Shown here piece by piece: positions 1 through 5,646 of a DNA stretch of 6,203 nucleotides. How positions within the stretch are numbered: the first letter of the stretch is position 1; every line of letters starts with the position of its first letter. Position numbers and translations under genes: made by a program. Origin of the DNA: JAGXIT01 sp049293335 (GTDB lineage: Bacteria; Patescibacteriota; Saccharimonadia; Saccharimonadales; UBA4665). The stretch spans positions 1 through 6,203 of the forward strand of contig JBATSO010000032.1 of NCBI GenBank assembly GCA_049293335.1, read 5' to 3'. The notes under the pieces are model-generated. The model saw only the letters and a program-made list of their open reading frames with translations, was not told the DNA's origin and ran no database searches.

Positions 1-92
1 ATGTCTGTACCTATGGATAAAACTCATTGTATCCTAGTGTATTGCAACAGGGGTGTTGGCCACGAATGAACCACACGAGAAGTGCCATTAGT

Positions 93-107
93 AGTCTAAA
101 TTAGACT
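93..107. promoter_or_regulatory. Upstream dyad, possible regulator site
   Basis: Perfect 7-bp inverted repeat AGTCTAA / TTAGACT with a single A between the arms. It sits about 15 bp upstream of the -35 box of the promoter at 122-150, where an activator or an auxiliary repressor site would lie. The symmetry is seen directly; the regulatory role is inferred. Confidence 0.4.
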
Positions 108-121
108 CTAGCTACAACTAC

Positions 122-150
122 TTGACATAATAGCAATAAGTTGCTATTAT
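122..150 (+). promoter_or_regulatory. Sigma70-type promoter of the two-gene operon
   Basis: The -35 box TTGACA (122-127) is a perfect consensus match. A 17-bp spacer leads to TATTAT (145-150) as the -10, a five-of-six match. Transcription would start near 157, leaving a leader of about 25 nt to the ATG at 181 or about 80 nt to the ATG at 237. It is the best promoter in the window and faces the operon at 237-2730. Confidence 0.75.
127..150. promoter_or_regulatory. Operator-like dyad in the promoter spacer and -10
   Basis: Perfect 10-bp arms ATAATAGCAA / TTGCTATTAT are separated by TAAG. The dyad starts at the last base of the -35 box and ends at the last base of the -10, so a dimer bound here would block RNA polymerase. 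The arm core TAGCAA/TTGCTA recalls half-sites of winged-helix regulators such as the MarR/SlyA family, but that resemblance is loose. No regulator gene lies in the window. Confidence 0.65.
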
Positions 151-163
151 TTACATCTGTAAA
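150..163. promoter_or_regulatory. Dyad at the predicted transcription start
   Basis: A 6-bp inverted repeat TTTACA / TGTAAA with TC between the arms, centred on the predicted start site near 157. It directly abuts the larger dyad at 127-150, so the two could be bound together. In RNA the arms are too short and AU-rich for a stable hairpin, so a DNA site is the better reading. Confidence 0.35.
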
Positions 164-236
164 GTACTAAAATAAAAAGCATGTCAGAAGCAACAGTATC
201 AACCCCCACGAACAACGCCTTCGTCCAGACGAAACA

Positions 237-1358
237 ATGGCGGCTGAAGCTGTGTTTAACGGAGTTTATCAGTCGTTTGCTGACTATGCTCAAGGCCGTC
301 CGACAGCACGAAAGCAGTTTATAGACGGCAAAGAAACTATAGTTACTGTAAACCCTGCATTGGAGTTTGTTCAGGATCGCTTTGATGAAGCGGGCAAGAG
401 TATTGAGACTTTGGCTTCCCAGTCTATGCGTCCCTCTGACATAAGCAATAAGTTTATGTCAGAGGCAACAACCGAAGCTATGTCGGTTTACGACGGTAAT
501 CGTATGGCTGTTGGAACACGTGTTGAACGAGCTGGTCGGGTAGTGGCGGGTTTTATTGACAGAGCTTCCAAGATGTTTGAAGACGGTGAGATTGATGGCC
601 TTACTCTCAAAGTATTCTTTGACCGTATACAGGGCTTTAAATACAGTCTTAGTCTGGGCTATAACAACCTAGTGACAAAGTCAGATGAGTCGATGCCCGA
701 CGAAGAAACTAAGACACGTTATGCTCAAGCTATACACGATACTTTCATTGGCAAGCCGAATGTTGAAGGGCAAGAAAACGGTGCGTTTTTACACGTCAAT
801 GGTCAGAGTTATCTTGCTTCTGGCTCTAGCACAAATGAGCGTTACTATATTTCACCTAAGTTGAACGGTCAGCCCGAAAAAGTTGTTAAGACTTGGGTTG
901 AAACACTGGACAGTCTAGGACTTGGAGATAAGCTTTACTATAAAGTTGCCGAAGGCTTGTCACACCGTTATGATGCGCTGATTGCTTATGCTTCGCCTGA
1001 TACCGCAAGCGATATGGAAAAGGCAGTGCAAGAGTTTGCTCGTCGTTGCCCTCAAGAATTGCTTAGCGACAGTGTAATTCCAACGGGGGTTGAAGTGGCT
1101 AAAGGTATCGCCCGCGCTCCCGAGCCTCACGGATTAAATACGCTCTTACGTTATTGTGGCAAGGAAACAGTTTCGTATAACGAATTTGCCTGTGCGCTTA
1201 CTGAACTTTCATTGAGACGTGCCAGCCATGACTTTATTGAGCAAGGCATTCAGCCTGAACAGGTAACACCTAAAGCACTTTCAGAAGCTGCTAAGCCTTA
1301 CTTTATGCAATTCGTGAAGTTAAGTGGTCTTGATCCCGTAACTATGAAAGTTGCCTAA
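237..1358 (+). CDS. HopA1-family-like protein
   Basis: A 373-residue protein with no signal peptide or membrane segment, so probably cytoplasmic or exported by a specialised route. Residues about 195-350 resemble the HopA1 family: an R-Y-Y-I-S strand (202-206) with K208, a helix with VVKTWVETL (216-224), Y-K at 235-236, R-Y-D (244-246) before a hydrophobic strand, then a P-x-G-V segment (282-285). HopA1 is a Pseudomonas syringae type III effector, and HopA1-like proteins act as lyases in class V lanthipeptide maturation. The fit comes from pattern memory, not alignment, and the first 190 residues are unrecognised. It is first in an operon and overlaps the next gene by 8 bp. The ATG at 237 is the only standard start before the in-frame stop at 168, yet lacks a Shine-Dalgarno. 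An out-of-frame ATG at 181 reads MSEATVSTPTNNAFVQT, which looks like a genuine N-terminus, so a frameshift near 232-240 is possible. The ORF is secure, the 5' end is not, and the family is tentative. Confidence 0.6.
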   Translation: MAAEAVFNGVYQSFADYAQGRPTARKQFIDGKETIVTVNPALEFVQDRFDEAGKSIETLASQSMRPSDISNKFMSEATTEAMSVYDGNRMAVGTRVERAGRVVAGFIDRASKMFEDGEIDGLTLKVFFDRIQGFKYSLSLGYNNLVTKSDESMPDEETKTRYAQAIHDTFIGKPNVEGQENGAFLHVNGQSYLASGSSTNERYYISPKLNGQPEKVVKTWVETLDSLGLGDKLYYKVAEGLSHRYDALIAYASPDTASDMEKAVQEFARRCPQELLSDSVIPTGVEVAKGIARAPEPHGLNTLLRYCGKETVSYNEFACALTELSLRRASHDFIEQGIQPEQVTPKALSEAAKPYFMQFVKLSGLDPVTMKVA

Positions 1359-2730
1359 ATGTCAGATAGGTGATTATTTTGCTTGGGCTAAAGAGCCTGT
1401 AGTCTTAGGTAACATACGAAGGCAGCGTGGAAAGAGGCTGCTAGCCAGAGGAGTGACATTTATTGTTGATGCTCAAGCTGAAGGCACGGATAAGCTATTA
1501 GAGCATGATGGTTATCGTGACAGTGAAATGGCTGATTTTGTACGGCCTCCGTCTGGTAGAACTGCTGAAGATACGGCAGCAATCCTTGGCGGTGTGCCGC
1601 GAGGTGCTATAGCGGGTATCGTGGTGGGTGCAAAAATGCTTGAAAATCCAGAAGTCGGAGCAGTGCTGGGAGAGTATTTTCCAGATGTACCAGATCAATT
1701 GATCACGAGTTTAAGTCTTTTTATACTTTTTACTACATATGGACATTGTGAATGGGATCATCTAACATCGGAACACATGAGTATTGATAGAGGTATAAAG
1801 GTTGAGATCCGGTTTGGAAAGCCAGCTGAGGATATTCCCTACAACGATTACGTCAGAGACGTAGTGATTGGCAATAGAGAGATCGATACCACAGCCATGC
1901 CCCCAACGATACAGTATGATGGCAAGGATTACCCACTGACCGCTAATGGCATAGCGCAGGGTATCGTAATGGTTCGCCAAAGGGATGCCCAGCTTACATC
2001 AGGTGCACTACATGAGATTGTTCACGGTGATGGGCTCGAAGATGACTCCTGTTGCGCAGTAAACTGGCGCACTAGCGGAAGTGTCGTGGCAGATAAACCT
2101 AGTTGTGGCCGAGCAATATTTGGTGGTTTTGCGATACGCACAGCGAACGGTACGCCCGATGATCAGCTAGTAATGATTAAAGCATGTCCCAGTCGTGTTG
2201 CGGATGCTGATTTACCAACTGGCATCGAAACTAGTAGTGGGTTAGAGCGTTTTAGAGAGCTGGAGCACAAGATAGTTGTACCCGCTGTTATTCCTAAAGA
2301 GAGATTACGTGAATTAGTCGACAAGGCTGAGCCCAAAAATGAGAAGGAAGCAGCTGTACTCATAAAGGATTTGGTAAAAAATTTTTGTGAGGGGCCGAAA
2401 ATACAAACATATTGGACAGATGGTATGGCAGACGGCTGGAGTGAAAATGAACCGAGGCATTACCTTAGCGATGACGTTCTAAACATACTTGCAGACTTAA
2501 ATGATACATTACGCGAGAAACTTGGTGATGATTACTCATATAATGCGTGCACAGCAGAGATTGCAAAACGTCTTTTTGGTGGTGAACTAAAGATAAACTA
2601 TCCAGCTGCAAACGAAGATGATGCTGATGAGGTCATAGCCCTAAGCCCTCGTCAGCTTGGTGCAGTTTGGCTGCATGTACATGCAGCGCGTGAATATGCC
2701 AAGCGGACGAGCCGTAAGAGATATTACTAG
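1351..2730 (+). CDS. Unrecognised protein with an HEIVH motif
   Basis: A 459-residue protein that I cannot assign to a family. Seen directly: a basic N-terminal patch (22-33), a hydrophobic stretch G-A-I-A-G-I-V-V-G (85-93) after V-P-R, a short hydrophobic segment (118-129) too short and isolated to call membrane-spanning, HEIVH at 221-225 followed by E230-D231-D232, eight cysteines including C234-C235, a charged helical stretch (296-345), and a very basic C-terminus. HExxH is the zinc site of many metallopeptidases, but the rest of this region does not confirm such a fold. There is no signal peptide. The gene overlaps its upstream partner by 8 bp, which implies co-transcription and coupled translation. 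The assigned start is TTG at 1351, with a purine run GAAAG immediately adjacent. That run is better spaced for the ATG at 1359 (a TAAATG overlap), which is out of frame and stops at once in TGA. The true start is therefore unsettled. The stop is TAG. Confidence 0.75.
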   Translation: MPKCQIGDYFAWAKEPVVLGNIRRQRGKRLLARGVTFIVDAQAEGTDKLLEHDGYRDSEMADFVRPPSGRTAEDTAAILGGVPRGAIAGIVVGAKMLENPEVGAVLGEYFPDVPDQLITSLSLFILFTTYGHCEWDHLTSEHMSIDRGIKVEIRFGKPAEDIPYNDYVRDVVIGNREIDTTAMPPTIQYDGKDYPLTANGIAQGIVMVRQRDAQLTSGALHEIVHGDGLEDDSCCAVNWRTSGSVVADKPSCGRAIFGGFAIRTANGTPDDQLVMIKACPSRVADADLPTGIETSSGLERFRELEHKIVVPAVIPKERLRELVDKAEPKNEKEAAVLIKDLVKNFCEGPKIQTYWTDGMADGWSENEPRHYLSDDVLNILADLNDTLREKLGDDYSYNACTAEIAKRLFGGELKINYPAANEDDADEVIALSPRQLGAVWLHVHAAREYAKRTSRKRYY

Positions 2731-2757
2731 TTTTGTGATAGATGCAGATAAAGCCAT

Positions 2758-2773
2758 GGCGCGTTGTTGCGCC
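2758..2773 (+). terminator. Weak hairpin after the operon
   Basis: A 5-bp GC-rich stem, GGCGC / GCGCC, around a GTTGTT loop, 28 bp after the TAG of the second operon gene. No T-run follows (the next bases are CTTCGTCC), so it is at most a weak terminator or an mRNA 3'-end stabiliser. Confidence 0.25.
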
Positions 2774-3008
2774 CTTCGTCCAATAGCTAAAATAACTCAC
2801 ACTCATAGATCAAGAGCGAGCCTTTTATAAATTATGCTGTCACTGGTCGGTAGATAGGTCTGGTATTACGGCCGCAGAGTTGCTTTGCTGCAATTAGCGC
2901 TGCTTGCCGATTGCGGAAAGCGTTAGAGCCTGACACGCCTTAATTCGCAGTAGGTAAATGTGCTGCAATGAAGATGAGTCGTAGATAAATTCGCTGTGTA
3001 TAGCTAAA

Positions 3009-3047
3009 GCTGTTGGAGGTTCGAGCTTCCGATAGCCTTCCGACAGC
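3009..3047. other. Long hairpin containing a tandem repeat
   Basis: An 11-bp stem (3009-3019 with 3037-3047, two G-T pairs in plus-strand RNA) encloses a 17-nt loop. The 3' half comprises two tandem 11-bp units, CTTCCGATAGC and CTTCCGACAGC, differing at one base (3026-3036 and 3037-3047). On the plus strand a T-rich stretch follows at 3057-3064 after a 9-base gap, too far for a classical intrinsic terminator. It may be part of a structured RNA or a backup terminator for the operon. Confidence 0.35.
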
Positions 3048-3071
3048 CAGCCGCAGTTGTTTTTGTGGGTG

Positions 3072-3115
3072 CTAAGAAGCGGCCCAGGGTGTGCACCGTG
3101 GGCCGCCTATCTTAG
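3072..3115 (-). terminator. Strong hairpin, likely terminator of the phosphatase gene
   Basis: A stacked stem: CTAAG/CTTAG outside, GCGGCCCA/TGGGCCGC (3079-3086 with 3099-3106) in the middle, and GGTG/CACC at the top around a 2-nt loop, with small internal mismatches. It lies 31 bp beyond the TGA of the minus-strand phosphatase and also faces the end of the operon. On the minus strand A-rich rather than T-rich sequence follows, so it departs from the classical intrinsic terminator. Its stability and position still make transcription termination, possibly in both directions, the likeliest role. Confidence 0.6.
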
Positions 3116-3146
3116 TTAATAGCTGAGTATTACCAGGGTTCCTGAA

Positions 3147-5543
3147 TCAACGATTGTTCTTAAACTTCGCACGAGGTTTTTTGTAAAACACACCGACTGA
3201 AACAAGCAACAAAGCTGAAGTTGTAGTTGCGATTAGTCCAAGTTTTTGGCCTGTATCTGCGAGGCTGCCGCCAGAGCCAGCCTGCGCTGGGGTGCCTTCG
3301 ACGTCGGCACCTGCGCCGCCACCTGACTGAGGTGGGGTAGTCGTTGTCGCGCCCAGAAGACCAACATAAAGGGGGTCGTCGATAATGGCATTTACTGCTT
3401 TGTCGGCATCAAAATCGTTACCGTCGGTGAGCGTATAGGTAATTACTGTTGAATTTGTGGTGTTTTTTAATGTGACTTTCGATGTAATGTCGCTTGTTAC
3501 GGCAACGTCATTTTTGTAGACACGAACTTTTGAGACATCTGGATAGCGTGCGCCAAGTGATATCTCTACGGTTGCTGTGCCACCACTGGTTGCGCAACCG
3601 ATTGTGAAATCAAAACCTCCAAGGACAGTCACATTTTTTTCCGCTACAGTTATACCTGTTGCGGGTAGTGTAGTCGAACTGGTGAAGTGGTTGCATGCAC
3701 CATCTGTAATCGACATAACTGCCTTACTAACGACTTCTGGGTCGGTTGAAGCCTTCGTACTGAAATCTACCGAGGATCCACCAGTGTTGCTTACGGTAAC
3801 AGCAACCGACGCGCTCGTTGTAACGTTTCCTTCGTTGTCATATGCTTTTGCCGTGATATTGTAGTCGCCATTGCTGACCGAGGCAGTGTTCCAGTCAAAG
3901 TCGTACGGAGACGTCGTATCTTCGCCGAGTTTTACGGTGCCTGCGTAAAACTCAACTTTGGTTATTGAACCATTATCGCTTGCAGTCGCTGTCAGGATAG
4001 TTGTACCCGATAGTGCTGCGCCTGCTGTTGGCGAGGTAAGGCTAACGGTTGGGGTTCCTTCGGTTGGCGTGCCTCCACCGCTACCTACGGTGACGTTGAC
4101 ATCGGCTGTCTCAGCATTTCCACTCGCATCATACGCCTTTGCAGTTAAGGTTACGGCACTGTTGGAGTGGCCTGTTGTGTCCCAGTTGAAAGTGTACGGT
4201 GCGCTCACTGCTTCGCCAAGCTTTTGAGCTCCAATGTAGAACTCAACTTTAGTCACCGTACCGCTGTCATCACTTGCGGTTGCCGCCAAAGTATAGGTGG
4301 GCGTACTGATGGTCTCGTTACTAGTTGGAGCAGTGAAACTCACCGTTGGTTTTGTGGAGTCGCCAGTAGGTTGAGTGGGGGCAGATATGGTGAAGGTGTC
4401 TGCATAGCTTCCGCCACTCGCATTCACGTAGGTCCCGGTAATGCTTGTATTTGTTACATCAAATTTCATGAAACCATACTCAGTGCCGTTTGCTCTTGTT
4501 ACGGTATAGTTGTAGTCGGGATCTGTGGTGTTATTTATGGTGTCTGGCGTGTGTCCACCCATACCAGAGATTACCTGTACAAGTCCATCGCCTTTCACGT
4601 AGGGGTCAGCAGAAGTACCTTCATGTTTCACACAATCTGCAATGTATGAGTTATATTCGATCGCAGAACAGTTTGTGCCCAGGCTAATTTGTTTGGAGCG
4701 TTGGTAGTTATGATCGTGGCCGTTTAGAACCAAATCGACCTTTTTACTCACCAGAAGGTTAAACAAATCTATAAATTGTGTGCGATACTGCGGAAGGGTT
4801 GTGGTTAAATCGCTCCCGTGTTTGTCACTGTTTTCGTTGATGAATGGCATATGGTAACTTACAATTACCCATTTGTTGCTCGCTTTGGCGGAGTCAATCG
4901 AATCTGAAACCCATTTATAATATGTGTTTGATGCCTGACTGTAGTCATGCACTCCGTCGTTCTGGTAGTCTTCGCCAGGATTAATGTTTATGAAACGAGC
5001 GATCGGATTCGTTGCCGGATAATCAAAATAAAAATCCTTAGCATAGTTGCTTGAGCTGTTGCCATAATAAGCTGTTTGGGCTTCAAATGGATTGGCACAG
5101 GCCGAGCCACTGGCATAATCCTCTATCGCAAAACCCGATACTGCGTCTTGAGCTTCATGATTTCCCGATAAAAGGACGAGTGGTATCTGGGAGCCACCGT
5201 TGTTCAGGTCCATATTATTTTCTGCCCATAAACACCAATCATTGGCTGACGACACAGCATCGCTCGGGTTGTATGCTAGGTCTCCTAGGCTCTGTAGAAA
5301 ACTAATATTTTTACCTCCTACCGACTTAAAAACTGTCGATGTTGCATCGCCTTGAGAATCAGGACCGTCGGCACCGTGGTCACCGACTGCACCAAAGCTA
5401 AAGTCGCTGGCACCAGCACCAGCATTGGGCATATTTAATAACGCAACCCCGACTAACATTAAAGCCGCTGCAATGAGGCTAAAAGACCTCATGGTATTGC
5501 GGTTTGACTTATTTTTGCTGTAATTGGCAAGAAACGATGACAT
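3147..5543 (-). CDS. Exported purple-acid-phosphatase-like metallophosphoesterase with sortase tail
   Basis: A 798-residue multidomain surface enzyme, predicted to hydrolyse phosphomonoesters outside the cell. The signal peptide has a basic n-region (to R19), a hydrophobic core about 20-38, and probable cleavage in the AGAGA run at 41-45. The catalytic domain (about 48-388) shows all five purple acid phosphatase blocks: D55-H-G, G87-D-L-A-Y91, G127-N-H-E130, V228-S-Y-H231 and G275-H-D-H278. All seven metal ligands are present (D55, D88, Y91, N128, H231, H276, H278). Two bacterial Ig-like domains follow (about 399-486 and 498-584). Next comes a module at about 592-730 ending in a Y-T-L-T-D-G...D-x-D pattern like the 'choice-of-anchor U' domain. 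A Gly/Thr/Pro linker leads to LADTG (761-765), a hydrophobic segment (768-787) and a basic tail, a complete wall-sorting signal. Six cysteines fall in three close pairs (104/149, 292/304, 617/650), suggesting disulfides. The start at 5543 is preceded by a weak AGAG; M18 is an alternative. The stop is TGA. The gene is convergent with the operon. Fold and export are secure; the substrate is unknown. Confidence 0.93.
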   Translation of the reverse strand: MSSFLANYSKNKSNRNTMRSFSLIAAALMLVGVALLNMPNAGAGASDFSFGAVGDHGADGPDSQGDATSTVFKSVGGKNISFLQSLGDLAYNPSDAVSSANDWCLWAENNMDLNNGGSQIPLVLLSGNHEAQDAVSGFAIEDYASGSACANPFEAQTAYYGNSSSNYAKDFYFDYPATNPIARFININPGEDYQNDGVHDYSQASNTYYKWVSDSIDSAKASNKWVIVSYHMPFINENSDKHGSDLTTTLPQYRTQFIDLFNLLVSKKVDLVLNGHDHNYQRSKQISLGTNCSAIEYNSYIADCVKHEGTSADPYVKGDGLVQVISGMGGHTPDTINNTTDPDYNYTVTRANGTEYGFMKFDVTNTSITGTYVNASGGSYADTFTISAPTQPTGDSTKPTVSFTAPTSNETISTPTYTLAATASDDSGTVTKVEFYIGAQKLGEAVSAPYTFNWDTTGHSNSAVTLTAKAYDASGNAETADVNVTVGSGGGTPTEGTPTVSLTSPTAGAALSGTTILTATASDNGSITKVEFYAGTVKLGEDTTSPYDFDWNTASVSNGDYNITAKAYDNEGNVTTSASVAVTVSNTGGSSVDFSTKASTDPEVVSKAVMSITDGACNHFTSSTTLPATGITVAEKNVTVLGGFDFTIGCATSGGTATVEISLGARYPDVSKVRVYKNDVAVTSDITSKVTLKNTTNSTVITYTLTDGNDFDADKAVNAIIDDPLYVGLLGATTTTPPQSGGGAGADVEGTPAQAGSGGSLADTGQKLGLIATTTSALLLVSVGVFYKKPRAKFKNNR
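3249..3263 (-). other. LADTG sortase recognition motif
   Basis: These codons encode LADTG (residues 761-765), followed within three residues by about 20 hydrophobic residues and a Lys/Arg-rich end, which is the layout of a cell-wall sorting signal. Alanine in place of the usual proline matches the LAxTG form known for class E sortases of Actinobacteria. No sortase gene is in the window. Confidence 0.75.
3792..4052 (-). repeat. Second bacterial Ig-like domain repeat
   Basis: Encodes residues about 498-584 of the phosphatase. It shares with the copy at 4086-4349 the sequence T-K-V-E-F-Y-x-G, then K-L-G-E, S/A-P-Y-x-F-x-W and T-A-K-A-Y-D-x-x-G-N, the pattern of the Big_9-type bacterial Ig domain. 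The protein copies are clearly homologous but differ at many positions, so the duplication is old or the domains were acquired separately. Confidence 0.8.
4086..4349 (-). repeat. First bacterial Ig-like domain repeat
   Basis: Encodes residues about 399-486, directly after the catalytic domain. It begins K-P-T-V-S-F-T-A-P and ends in V-N-V-T-V, and is joined to the second copy by a Gly/Thr/Pro linker of about 11 residues. Such domains usually act as stalks that hold an enzyme away from the envelope, or as adhesive modules. Confidence 0.8.
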
Positions 5544-5608
5544 ACGCTATTGCTCTTTTCGTTTTTAAATTTATTTATTTTATACAACTTAAGGTTCTTT
5601 CGGATGGT

Positions 5609-5633
5609 ATCATATTCTAAAATACGTTGTCAA
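5609..5633 (-). promoter_or_regulatory. Candidate phosphatase promoter
   Basis: On the minus strand a perfect TTGACA -35 occupies 5633-5628. The -10 is less clear: TATGAT (5614-5609) is a good hexamer but only 13 bp away, while TACCAT (5609-5604) has an acceptable 18-bp spacer and a weaker match. The leader to the ATG would be about 55-60 nt and very A-rich. Confidence 0.45.
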
Positions 5634-5646
5634 GAGCACTGCGTCT

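Larger units (their letters stand above)
2731..3146. other. Convergent intergenic region without a clear gene
   Basis: These 416 bases separate the plus-strand operon from the convergent phosphatase gene. No ORF with a normal start and ribosome site is visible. The contents are a weak hairpin after the operon (2758-2773), an imperfect 11-bp tandem repeat inside a longer hairpin (3009-3047), and a strong terminator-like hairpin (3072-3115). On the minus strand one frame is stop-free from 3106 to 2897 but has no ATG or GTG. A second frame is open from 3071 to 2835 except for one TAA at 2940-2942. I saw no tRNA, tmRNA or RNase P signature. It could hold a decayed gene or a structured RNA, or be plain spacer. 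Confidence 0.6.

Noticed and set aside
1..69. Plus-strand frame ending in TGA at 67-69, open to the window edge
   Set aside because: Only 22 codons are visible, with no recognisable motif. It could be the end of an upstream gene, but nothing supports it over chance.
2016..2050. H-G-D in the second operon gene as an aminoglycoside-phosphotransferase-type catalytic loop, which would supply the kinase of a class V lanthipeptide pathway
   Set aside because: The Asn expected about five residues after the HGD and the later D-W/F-E metal motif are not in place.
1498..2363. Minus-strand ORFs of 66-72 codons inside the second operon gene
   Set aside because: They lie antisense to a long, well-supported coding frame and have no ribosome sites or recognisable features; they are shadows.
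2756..2830. A 24-codon plus-strand ORF starting ATGGCGCG after the operon
   Set aside because: No ribosome site, very short, and it overlaps a hairpin.
3015..3034. GGTTCGAGC resembling a tRNA T-loop
   Set aside because: The flanking bases do not form a 5-bp T-stem and no acceptor, D- or anticodon arms can be placed.
3577..5305. Several plus-strand ORFs inside the phosphatase gene
   Set aside because: All are antisense to a gene with clear domains and catalytic motifs. Their hydrophobic, valine-rich content reflects the complement of Thr/Ser/Asp-rich Ig sequence.
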